Shown here: in pieces, positions 1 to 5,826 of the stretch
Layout: every line of letters starts with the position of its first letter
Numbering within the stretch: position 1 is the stretch's first letter
Assembly (NCBI GenBank): GCA_025925615.1
Contig: JAICLN010000197.1
Coordinates: 1-7,923 of the forward strand
DNA: 7,923 bases
Direction: 5' to 3'
Source of the DNA: Actinomycetospora sp.
GTDB taxonomy: Bacteria; Actinomycetota; Actinomycetes; Mycobacteriales; Pseudonocardiaceae
Notes under the pieces: model-generated
What the model was told of the DNA's origin: nothing
Seen by the model: the letters and a program-made list of their open reading frames with translations, nothing else
Database searches by the model: none
Position numbers and translations under genes: made by a program

Positions 1-352
1 CCAGCGGCTCAAGCTCGCGACGCACCTGGGAGAGAAGGCCGACGTCTACGTCCTCGACGAGCCGACGACCGGGCGGCGCCTCGCCGGCGTCGAGCGGCTG
101 CTCGGCCTGCTCGACCGGATGGTCGACGCGGGGAGGTCGGTGATCGTCATCGAGCACCACCAGGCCGTGATGGCGCACGCCGACCGGATCATCGACCTCG
201 GTCCCGGGGCGGGTCACGACGGCGGGCGGGTCGTCTTCGAGGGGACACCCGCCGAGCTGGTCGCCGCCCGCTCCACGCTGACCGGCGAGCACCTCGCCGA
301 CTACGTGGGGGTCCCTCCACACGCAGGGTGGTCCCGATCACCGCGGTCCTGA
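1..352 (+). CDS. UvrA-like excinuclease ABC paralogue, C-terminal end (partial)
   Basis: This is the last part of a UvrA-family ATPase; the reading frame is open from base 2 and the gene starts outside the window. The fragment opens inside the second ABC signature (QRLKLA), followed by Walker B ([10 protein letters not shown]) and the switch region ([23 protein letters not shown]). It ends with the [23 protein letters not shown] tail. The [11 protein letters not shown] wording and the tail match the actinobacterial UvrA-like paralogues (UvrA2/DrrC type) rather than housekeeping UvrA, whose switch usually reads EHNLDV. Such paralogues are linked to DNA-lesion or drug tolerance, but the role here is inferred. 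The D-loop is odd: TTG is followed by RRLAGV where relatives usually have LHLADV. The last dozen residues after DYV are poorly conserved in type. It ends 68 bases before serA. Confidence 0.88.
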   Translation, partial: QRLKLATHLGEKADVYVLDEPTTGRRLAGVERLLGLLDRMVDAGRSVIVIEHHQAVMAHADRIIDLGPGAGHDGGRVVFEGTPAELVAARSTLTGEHLADYVGVPPHAGWSRSPRS

Positions 353-420
353 GCTGGGGAAACCCCCGGTCCCACCCTCGGCGGGGTCCGGGTGGCCCGC
401 GGCGACAGTACGCTCGCGGT
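353..420 (+). promoter_or_regulatory. serA leader: leaderless promoter, -10 TACGCT
   Basis: A TANNNT box (TACGCT, 409-414) sits exactly six bases before the GTG at 421. A transcript starting seven bases after the hexamer would therefore begin on the start codon, and no Shine-Dalgarno site is visible. A -35 element is not convincing; the expected place near 386-391 reads GTCCGG. The upstream part holds short overlapping inverted repeats (CCACCC 372-377 with GGGTGG 390-395; CCCCG 364-368 with CGGGG 382-386). These could end the upstream gene but have no T tract. Confidence 0.5.
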
Positions 421-1620
421 GTGAAGGTCCTACTGCTGGAGAACATTCACCCGGTCGCCGCCGACGCGTTCCGCCGCGCCGGGCTCGAGGTCGAGGAGCG
501 GCCCGGGTCGCTCTCCGGCGACGACCTCACCGACGCCCTGGCGGGGGTCTCCCTGCTCGGCATCCGGTCCAACACCAAGATCACCGCCGAGGTCCTCGAC
601 GCGGGGAAGGACCTCCTGGCGATCGGCTGCTTCTGCATCGGCACCAACCAGGTCGACCTCGCCGGCGCCGCCGAGCGCGGCATCGCGGTCTTCAACGCCC
701 CCTTCTCGAACACCCGCAGCGTCGTCGAGCTGGTGCTGGGCGAGATCATCGCGCTCACCCGCCGACTGGTCGAGAAGACCCAGCGGATGCACGAGGGCGT
801 CTGGGACAAGTCGGCCCGCGGCAGCCACGAGTTCCGCGGCCGGACCCTCGGGATCGTCGGCTACGGGAACATCGGCACCCAGCTCTCGAACATGGCCGAG
901 GCCGTCGGGCTGCACGTCATCTTCTACGACACCGCCGACCGCCTCGCCCACGGCAACGCCCGCAAGGTCGACTCGCTCGACGACCTGCTCGCCGAGGCCG
1001 ACGTCGTCACCCTCCACGTGGACGGCCGGCCCGGGAACGCCGGACTGTTCGGCGCCGAGCAGTTCGCGAGGATGAAGCCGCGGTCGATCTTCATCAACGC
1101 CTCGCGCGGGATGGTTATCGACGACGACGCGCTGCGCGAGAACATCCTGTCCGGCCACATCGCCGGGGCGGCCATCGACGTGTTCCCGATCGAGCCGAAG
1201 GCCCAGGGCGACACCTTCGAGTCACCGCTGCGCGGCCTCGACAACGTCATCCTCACCCCGCACGTCGGCGGTTCCACCCAGGAGGCGCAGGAGGAGATCG
1301 GCGGGTTCGTGTCGACGAAGCTGCTGTCCTTCGTCGGCACGGGTGGCACCGCGCTGTCGGTGAACCTGCCCGAGGTCGCGACGCCGCTGGCGCCGGACTC
1401 GTACCGACTGGCCTACCTGCACACGAACACGCCGGGCGTGCTCGCCGGGATCAACCAGCTGCTGCACGAGATCGGCGTGAACGTCGTCGGCCAGGCGCTG
1501 TCCACCCGGGGCGACCACGGTTACGTCGTCGTCGACACCGACGCGGTGATCCCCGACGAGGCGCTCTCCGACCTGCGTCGTTCCCCGCAGACGGTGTGGC
1601 TGCGCACCTGGGCGCCCTGA
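421..1620 (+). CDS. serA: D-3-phosphoglycerate dehydrogenase, E. coli type with ACT domain
   Basis: SerA oxidises 3-phosphoglycerate to 3-phosphohydroxypyruvate with NAD, the first step of serine synthesis in the cytoplasm. The protein has 399 residues, close to E. coli SerA (410) and shorter than the mycobacterial form with an extra ASB domain. The substrate domain starts KVLLLENIHPVA. The Rossmann motif GYGNIG is at 147-152. The catalytic residues are R229 (NASRG), E258 (FPIEP) and H281 (TPHVGGST). A C-terminal ACT domain covers about 327-399. H334, N336 and N354 align with the serine-contacting H344, N346 and N364 of E. coli SerA, so feedback inhibition by serine is likely. GTG 421 was chosen because homology begins there; an earlier in-frame start at 328 would add an unconserved tail. 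The gene looks monocistronic and converges on the hydrolase gene 27 bases downstream. Confidence 0.94.
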   Translation: MKVLLLENIHPVAADAFRRAGLEVEERPGSLSGDDLTDALAGVSLLGIRSNTKITAEVLDAGKDLLAIGCFCIGTNQVDLAGAAERGIAVFNAPFSNTRSVVELVLGEIIALTRRLVEKTQRMHEGVWDKSARGSHEFRGRTLGIVGYGNIGTQLSNMAEAVGLHVIFYDTADRLAHGNARKVDSLDDLLAEADVVTLHVDGRPGNAGLFGAEQFARMKPRSIFINASRGMVIDDDALRENILSGHIAGAAIDVFPIEPKAQGDTFESPLRGLDNVILTPHVGGSTQEAQEEIGGFVSTKLLSFVGTGGTALSVNLPEVATPLAPDSYRLAYLHTNTPGVLAGINQLLHEIGVNVVGQALSTRGDHGYVVVDTDAVIPDEALSDLRRSPQTVWLRTWAP

Positions 1621-1627
1621 ACATCGA

Positions 1628-1644
1628 GGTCCGCAGGGCGGCCC
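1628..1644. terminator. Possible bidirectional hairpin between convergent genes
   Basis: In the 27-base gap between the two convergent stop codons, CCGC (1631-1634) can pair with GCGG (1638-1641) around a 3-base loop. The stem extends by GG/CC beyond one T-C mismatch. There is no T run on either side. It is the only structure in the gap that could end both transcripts, but it is weak. Confidence 0.22.
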
Positions 1645-1647
1645 CGT

Positions 1648-2163
1648 TCACTTGATCAGGGCCTGGACCTCGCGGAAGGCGGGGTTCCGGCTCGAGCCGA
1701 GCCACTCGAACACGACCATCTCCGTGGTGACGACGTCGACGCCGTGCGCGCGCATCCGCGCGAGCGCGGCGTCGCGGTTGTCCGGCGAGCGGCTCCCGAC
1801 GGCGTCGGCGATCACGGCCACGTCGTGACCCGACGCGCGCAGCGCCAGCACCGTGGACTGCACGCAGACGTGGGCCTCGCAGCCGCACACCACGACCGTC
1901 GAGCCGGGGAACGAGACATCGGCGGCGAACGCCGACTTCGCGACGGCGGGGCTGGGCAGCAGCGCGGCGAGGGCCTCGACGGTCGGCCCGAGCTTGTCCG
2001 GGTCCTGCTCGGTGGTGGTCACGTCGACGTCGAGACGTGCGGCCGCCCGGACCAGGCGCGAGACGTTCTCCAGCACGCGCGGCGCTCCGCTGATCGCGGG
2101 CACGAGCCGCTCCTGCACGTCGACGACCAACAGGACCGAGGATCCGGCGGACAGCAGCGGCAC
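1648..2163 (-). CDS. Isochorismatase-fold cysteine hydrolase (ISOC1/YcaC-like)
   Basis: This 171-residue cytoplasmic hydrolase belongs to the isochorismatase-like superfamily, whose members split amide or vinyl-ether bonds with a Cys-Lys-Asp triad. The triad is visible: D15 in VLLVVDVQERL, K76 in VAKSAFA and C100 in the cis-peptide/nucleophile segment GCEAHVCVQST. The TEQDPDKLGPT stretch (51-61) is typical of the short ISOC/YcaC branch, which lacks the N-terminal additions of siderophore isochorismatases and the long insertions of nicotinamidases. The substrate cannot be told from sequence. The start is GTG at 2161-2163, six bases after a TAGGCT box, so the mRNA is probably leaderless. The next gene is transcribed divergently from 2220. 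There is no link to an isochorismate pathway in the window. Confidence 0.88.
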   Translation of the reverse strand: MPLLSAGSSVLLVVDVQERLVPAISGAPRVLENVSRLVRAAARLDVDVTTTEQDPDKLGPTVEALAALLPSPAVAKSAFAADVSFPGSTVVVCGCEAHVCVQSTVLALRASGHDVAVIADAVGSRSPDNRDAALARMRAHGVDVVTTEMVVFEWLGSSRNPAFREVQALIK

Positions 2164-2169
2164 CGCCCG

Positions 2170-2175
2170 AGCCTA
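2170..2175 (-). promoter_or_regulatory. -10 box TAGGCT of the isochorismatase-like gene (leaderless)
   Basis: On the minus strand TAGGCT (2175 down to 2170) is followed by exactly six bases and then the GTG start, so +1 would fall on the start codon. There is no ribosome-binding site. The box lies inside the perfect palindrome GCCTAGGC (2171-2178). No good -35 is seen. Confidence 0.5.
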
Positions 2176-2182
2176 GGCGCGG

Positions 2183-2211
2183 TTGCGGTCCGGCCGCACG
2201 ACCCGTAAGCC
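2183..2211 (+). promoter_or_regulatory. Probable promoter of the acyl-CoA dehydrogenase operon
   Basis: TTGCGG (2183-2188) and TAAGCC (2206-2211) are separated by 17 bases, an ideal sigma-70-type spacing. The predicted start is near 2218, leaving at most a two-base leader before the ATG at 2220. The -10 box lacks the usual final T. The -35 lies only eight bases from the -10 of the divergent hydrolase gene, so the two promoters overlap. Confidence 0.42.
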
Positions 2212-2219
2212 ACTCGACC

Positions 2220-3470
2220 ATGACCACCGAAGCGGGGCTCACCGCCCGCGTCGAGCACTACCGGGAACGCTTCGCCACCTTCCTCACCGTCGAGGTCGGG
2301 CCCGTGGAGGAGGAACTGGCCCGCCGCGACGCCGGGACCCCGGACAACCCGCACCTCGACGAGGCCGGCCGCATGCACCCGGCGGTGTGGGAGGCGCGGC
2401 GTGAGGTCCAGCGGCGCTCGGCGAAGGCCGGGCTCTACTCGCCGCACGTGGGCGAGGCGAGCGGCGGCGGGGGCTTCTCGCGGGCCGAGATGCAGCACGT
2501 CGAGGAGTTCGTCTACCACCGCAGCGGGCTCGGGCTGGGGCTCGCCGCGCTGGGCTGGACCGAGGGGGCCAACGCCGCGATCGAGCACTGCTCGTCGGCG
2601 GCCCGCGAGCACTGGCTCGACCCGCTCGTGGCCGGGGAGATCACCGCGGCGTTCGCGAACACCGAGATCTCGGTCGGTACCGACGTGCTCGCGATGGAGA
2701 CCCACGCGCACCGCGACGTGGCCGGCAGAAGTGACTCCGACTGGGTGCTGAACGGCGCCAAGGCATGGATCACCAACGCCCACTTCGCCGACGTCCTGCA
2801 GGTCACCGCCGTGACCGAGCCCGGCGCCGGCACCCGCTCGCTGACGATGTTCCTCGTCGACGCCGACGCTCCCGGCGTCACCCGCGGCCGGGACATCCCG
2901 ACGATGCTGAACGACGGCCTGACCGGCGAGCTGCACTTCGACGACGTGCGGATCCCCGCCGAGGACGTCGTCGGGGAGCCCGGCGACGGGTTCTCGCTGG
3001 CGATGGCCTGGATCAACTGGCGCCGCATGTGCCGCGGCGGGATGTGCGCCGGGTGGGGCGCGTGGCTGCTGGAGCGGGCCGTCAACCGGGCGCGTGTCCG
3101 CACTTCGGGCGGAAAGCCCATCGCCGAACTGCAGGCCGTGCAGCACCTGCTGGCGGACATGGACGCCGACGTCTACGCCGCGCGCGCGGCCTCGCTGCAC
3201 GCCCAGGTCGAGCTCGATGCGCTGCCCGGCGGTGCCTACGGCATGCCGCTCGCTCCCGAGGCGCCCCGCCTGATGAGCCTGATCAAGGTCGTCAACGACG
3301 AGGCGTTCTTCCGGGTCGCCGACCGCGCGGTCCAGGTCCACGGCGGAACCGGCCTGCGGTCGGGGTCGCCCGAGGAGAAGCTCTTCCGGCTGGCGCGCAA
3401 CCTCAAGATCCCGGCGGGCACCGTCGAGATCCAGCGCAACGCGATAGCCCGCGGGCTGCTGCGACGATGA
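2220..3470 (+). CDS. Acyl-CoA dehydrogenase-fold flavoprotein lacking the canonical catalytic glutamate
   Basis: At 416 residues it has the length and three-part layout of acyl-CoA dehydrogenases: an N-terminal helical domain, a middle beta domain with TEISVGTD (148-155, usually TEPGAGSD) and NGAKAWITNA, and a C-terminal helical domain with LQAVQHLLADM and the FAD-contact region VQVHGGTGL. It should bind FAD and an acyl thioester. Two positions supply the catalytic base in known enzymes. Here the MCAD Glu376 position is Ala399 (IPAGTVEIQR, usually YEGT). The isovaleryl-CoA dehydrogenase Glu254 position is Trp267 (WINWRRMCRGG). By my hand alignment neither is acidic, so ordinary alpha,beta-dehydrogenation is doubtful. 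It may be an unusual oxidase, an isomerase-like or a binding protein. It starts the three-gene operon, with no Shine-Dalgarno site and a probable leaderless start. The substrate is unknown. Confidence 0.86.
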   Translation: MTTEAGLTARVEHYRERFATFLTVEVGPVEEELARRDAGTPDNPHLDEAGRMHPAVWEARREVQRRSAKAGLYSPHVGEASGGGGFSRAEMQHVEEFVYHRSGLGLGLAALGWTEGANAAIEHCSSAAREHWLDPLVAGEITAAFANTEISVGTDVLAMETHAHRDVAGRSDSDWVLNGAKAWITNAHFADVLQVTAVTEPGAGTRSLTMFLVDADAPGVTRGRDIPTMLNDGLTGELHFDDVRIPAEDVVGEPGDGFSLAMAWINWRRMCRGGMCAGWGAWLLERAVNRARVRTSGGKPIAELQAVQHLLADMDADVYAARAASLHAQVELDALPGGAYGMPLAPEAPRLMSLIKVVNDEAFFRVADRAVQVHGGTGLRSGSPEEKLFRLARNLKIPAGTVEIQRNAIARGLLRR

Positions 3471-3480
3471 GGGCCTGCCG

Positions 3481-3498
3481 ATGAGCCGCACCCGATGA
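3481..3498 (+). other. Five-codon mini-ORF overlapping the nucleotidyltransferase start
   Basis: ATGAGCCGCACCCGATGA (3481-3498) encodes MSRTR and stops. Its TGA overlaps the ATG at 3495 of the next gene in an ATGA arrangement. The sequence GAGGG (3469-3473) sits seven bases before it and is one of the few Shine-Dalgarno-like stretches in the window. It may load ribosomes that reinitiate at 3495, or it may be chance. Confidence 0.25.
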
Positions 3499-4013
3499 CC
3501 CTGGCCGCCGTGACCGGGCGCTTCCAGCCCGTCCACGACCAGCACCTCGAGCTCTTCGCCCACGCCCTGCGCGAGCACGACGAGCTCGTCGTCGCCGTCA
3601 CCAACCCGGACACCGGCGCCCGCCGGGAGGAGGCGACCTCCGAGCACCGGCACACCGACGCCGCGAACCCGTTCACCTACTACGAGCGGCTGCGCCTGCT
3701 CACCGCCGCGCTCGCGGGCGCGGGGATGGCCGACCGCACCGTCGTCGTGCCCTTCGACCTCACCCGCCCGCACCTGTGGCCGCAGTACGTCCCGCGCCAC
3801 GCGCAGCAGTACGTCCGCGCGTACTCGGCGTGGGAGAAGGACAAGGCCGCCCAGCTCGAGGCCGGCGGCTACGCCGTGACGGTGCTCGAGGGCGACCCGG
3901 CGGCCAAGGTGGACGCGAGCACGATCCGGGCCGGGTTCGACGACGGGTCGTGGGTCGCGCAGGTCCCGACGACGATCGTCCCCGTCCTGCGTGCGCTGCT
4001 GGCGGCCCGGTGA
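3495..4013 (+). CDS. NMNAT-like nucleotidyltransferase (HxxH / STIR family)
   Basis: This 172-residue protein has the Rossmann-type nucleotidyltransferase fold shared by archaeal NMN adenylyltransferase and related cytidylyltransferases. These enzymes join a nucleoside monophosphate from ATP or CTP to a phosphate- or phosphonate-bearing acceptor and release pyrophosphate. Near the N-terminus, GRFQPVHDQHLELF holds the nucleotide-binding pair H14 and H17. The usual HxGH has Q instead of G. Near the C-terminus, DASTIRAGF (140-148) matches the ISSTxIR signature. The length fits archaeal NMNAT. The acceptor is not predictable. A housekeeping NAD role is possible, but its place between a flavoprotein and an ApgM-like protein suggests a dedicated pathway. 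It starts 24 bases after the previous stop and ends in a GTGA overlap with the next gene, so it is co-translated with it. Confidence 0.84.
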   Translation: MTLAAVTGRFQPVHDQHLELFAHALREHDELVVAVTNPDTGARREEATSEHRHTDAANPFTYYERLRLLTAALAGAGMADRTVVVPFDLTRPHLWPQYVPRHAQQYVRAYSAWEKDKAAQLEAGGYAVTVLEGDPAAKVDASTIRAGFDDGSWVAQVPTTIVPVLRALLAAR

Positions 4014-5419
4014 CGGGGGCACCGCGCTCGAGACCTCCGGGTTGGGGCGAGACGCAGCCGCGCCTGGTCGACGACCGGATGCCCGTGGTGCTCGTCGTCC
4101 TCGACGGCCTGGGCGATCGTGGAGTCCCGGAGCTCGGGGACCGGACGCCCTCCGAGGCGGCGCACACCCCGGTGCTGGACGCGCTCGCGGCGCGCGGGTG
4201 CTCCGGGTGGCACCTGCCGTTCGGGTGGGGTCGGGCCCCGGCGTCCGAGCTCGCGCACTGGGCGATGTTCGGGTTCGCCGACGTACCGTTCCCCGGACGC
4301 GTGGTGCTCGAGGGGCTGGGCGCGGGTGTCGAGGTGCCGGTGGGGACGGCGGTGACCCACGCGGCGCTGCGGACCTCGGCCGTCGACGACGACGGGCGGG
4401 TGTGGGTCACCGGCCGGGTGGCCCCGGACGACGCGGACGACGCCGGCGACGCGGCCGCGCTGCTCGCCGCGCTCGCCCCGGTCGTGGCGCGGCACGGTGC
4501 GGAACTGGTGCCGCTCGGGGGGCGGGGGGAGGCCCTGCTCGTGCTCCACGGCCACGACGATGGCGCGGTCACCGACTCCGACCCGTTCTTCGAGGACCGC
4601 CACCCGTGGCTGCGGGTGCTGCCGTGTGACGGGGCGGGGTCGAGCGCTTCGGCCGCGACGCTGAACGCCCTGCTCATCGAGGCGCGCGCCGTGCTCGTCG
4701 ACCACCCGGTCAACCGATCCCGCTGGGCCCGCCCGGCCCTCGACGTCCTGACGACGAAGTGGTCGGGCCGCCGGGACCAGCTCCCGGACTTCGTCGAGCA
4801 GACCGGCGTCGCGGGCGCCGCCGTCACCAGCACCCGGCTCTACCGGGGCCTCGCCCGCCTGCTCGGCATGACATCCCGCCATCTCCCGCCCGTCGCGGAC
4901 GCGGGGGAGGACCTGGCCGCGCGGGTGGCGTCCGCGCAGGAGCTGATCGCGGCCGGGGCGCGCTTCGTCCACGTCCACACCAAGGCCACCGACGAGGCGG
5001 GCCACACCAAGGACCCGCGCGCCAAGCTCGAGGTCCTCGAGGCCGCCGACCCCGGGCTCGCCGGCCTGCTCGACCTCGCCGACCACGCCGTCGTCGCGGT
5101 CACCGGGGACCACGCGACGCCGTCGACCGGCGGAGTCCTGCACACCGGCGACCCGACGCCCCTCGTCGTCGCCGGCCCGACCGTCCGGCCCGACCCGGTC
5201 ACGGCCTTCGGCGAGGCCCCGGCCGCGGTGGGCTGGTACGGCACGGTGACCGCGGCCGAGCTCGCGCCGCTGCTGTTCGGGCACGCCAACCGGCCGGTCT
5301 TCCTCGGGCACCGCGCCACCGCGCGCCGGACCCCCGCGCTCCCGGACGCCCCGGAGCCGATGCGCGTTCCCGACCCGGGCGTCAGCGGGGAGTCGTCGGC
5401 TGGAGGACCGCCTCGGTGA
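4010..5419 (+). CDS. ApgM-type phosphoglycerate mutase-like metalloenzyme
   Basis: This belongs to the alkaline-phosphatase superfamily and resembles the archaeal/bacterial cofactor-independent phosphoglycerate mutase ApgM along its whole length. The expected two-metal residues are present: D32 (VVLDGLGD), the phosphoryl-accepting S79 (SELAHW; relatives usually have SDTAHL), D328 and H332 (KATDEAGH), D367 and H368 (VTGDHATP), and H378 (LHTGD). The substrate-lid segment with HPVN and TDSDP is recognisable. It may interconvert 2- and 3-phosphoglycerate, or move a related phosphoryl or phosphonyl group. GTG 4010 overlaps the previous TGA, giving 469 residues. ATG 4079 (residue 24) is an equally credible start, because family homology begins there. 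It is the last gene of the operon. Its final 38 bases overlap the 3' end of the opposite DUF1330-type gene. Confidence 0.84.
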   Translation: MTGAPRSRPPGWGETQPRLVDDRMPVVLVVLDGLGDRGVPELGDRTPSEAAHTPVLDALAARGCSGWHLPFGWGRAPASELAHWAMFGFADVPFPGRVVLEGLGAGVEVPVGTAVTHAALRTSAVDDDGRVWVTGRVAPDDADDAGDAAALLAALAPVVARHGAELVPLGGRGEALLVLHGHDDGAVTDSDPFFEDRHPWLRVLPCDGAGSSASAATLNALLIEARAVLVDHPVNRSRWARPALDVLTTKWSGRRDQLPDFVEQTGVAGAAVTSTRLYRGLARLLGMTSRHLPPVADAGEDLAARVASAQELIAAGARFVHVHTKATDEAGHTKDPRAKLEVLEAADPGLAGLLDLADHAVVAVTGDHATPSTGGVLHTGDPTPLVVAGPTVRPDPVTAFGEAPAAVGWYGTVTAAELAPLLFGHANRPVFLGHRATARRTPALPDAPEPMRVPDPGVSGESSAGGPPR

Positions 5420-5741
5420 GCGCCTCGGTGCGCAGGTGCGTCCCCTCCTGGTATCCGGGGTCGCGGACCATGTCCGAGAAGGCCCGCCGGCTCGGGTAGG
5501 AGACGAGCAGCACCGCGTCCCACGCCTGTCCCGGCTCGGCCACCACCGCGTCGGCGCCGTGCCCGAAGTAGACGATGCTCGCGCCGACCTTCTCGGCGTA
5601 CGTCCGGAAGTGCGCGATGTACTCGTCGTAGCGCTGCGCGCCGCCCTCGGCGAAGCGCAGCAGGTTGAGCATGACGATCGGCTCGTCGGGATTCGTGGCG
5701 AGGAATGCCTTCATGTCCGATCCGGCGGGGTTCACAGCCAT
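5382..5741 (-). CDS. DUF1330-type small alpha/beta-barrel protein
   Basis: The 119-residue protein matches the DUF1330/dimeric alpha-beta barrel type: a first strand PIVMLNLLRFAEGG, a helix with YDEYIAHFRTYAEKVG, the central strand ASIVYFGHG, and the characteristic WDAVLLVSYPSRRAFSDMVRDPGYQ followed by HRTEALT-like residues. Such proteins are cytoplasmic homodimers of mostly unknown role, some resembling monooxygenase or stress-response barrels. No catalytic residue can be named. The ATG at 5739-5741 is preceded seven bases upstream by TAGGCT, so the mRNA is probably leaderless. It is divergent from the transporter gene, with an 85-base gap, and convergent with and overlapping the ApgM-like gene. 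Shared control with the transporter is possible but unproven. Confidence 0.84.
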   Translation of the reverse strand: MAVNPAGSDMKAFLATNPDEPIVMLNLLRFAEGGAQRYDEYIAHFRTYAEKVGASIVYFGHGADAVVAEPGQAWDAVLLVSYPSRRAFSDMVRDPGYQEGTHLRTEALTEAVLQPTTPR

Positions 5742-5748
5742 GCGCGGC

Positions 5749-5779
5749 AGCCTACGGAGCCCCGGGTTCGTCCGGTCAG
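5749..5779 (-). promoter_or_regulatory. Leaderless promoter of the DUF1330-type gene, -10 TAGGCT
   Basis: On the minus strand TAGGCT occupies 5754-5749, followed by seven bases and the ATG. A CTGACC element (5779-5774), similar to TTGACA, lies 19 bases upstream of it. The -10 hexamer is identical to that of the isochorismatase-like gene. Confidence 0.5.
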
Positions 5780-5814
5780 GGCAGACGCCAGGTACTTGTG
5801 CAGGGAAACGGTGT

Positions 5815-5820
5815 CAGAAT
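5815..5820 (+). promoter_or_regulatory. Possible -10 box CAGAAT of the transporter gene
   Basis: CAGAAT ends seven bases before the second of two adjacent GTG codons (5824 and 5827), the same geometry as the other leaderless starts here. It deviates from TANNNT in the first base, and no -35 at good spacing is seen. I found no convincing repressor operator in the 5742-5826 gap. Confidence 0.33.
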
Positions 5821-5826
5821 GCCGTG

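Noticed and set aside
328..420. N-terminal extension of SerA from an ATG at 328
   Set aside because: The extra 31 residues are not SerA-like and overlap the end of the UvrA-like gene. Homology and the -10 box both support GTG 421.
1648..2163. Siderophore isochorismatase or nicotinamidase
   Set aside because: The protein is short, with no carrier-protein domain and no nicotinamidase metal-site DxHxxH motif. Only the general fold and triad can be supported.
3776..4009. Upstream extension of the ApgM-like protein from 3776
   Set aside because: It would overlap the conserved C-terminal half of the nucleotidyltransferase and reads as Arg/Pro-rich noise.
2019..4022. A 667-codon open frame on the minus strand
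   Set aside because: It lies antisense to the flavoprotein and nucleotidyltransferase genes, is full of Arg/Gly/Val-rich low-complexity sequence and shows no domain. It is a typical GC-rich shadow frame.
3869..5311. A 480-codon open frame on the minus strand opposite the ApgM-like gene
   Set aside because: It has no recognisable motif and shadow-like composition, while the plus strand holds a full set of conserved metal-site residues.
3495..5419. A complete phosphonate biosynthesis cluster
   Set aside because: Only the nucleotidyltransferase/ApgM pairing fits. There is no PEP mutase, phosphonopyruvate decarboxylase or enolase homologue in the window, and serA is a normal biosynthetic enzyme.
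5665..5826. Upstream start of the transporter at 5665
   Set aside because: It would cross the start of the opposite DUF1330-type gene and its promoter; the added sequence has no membrane-protein features.
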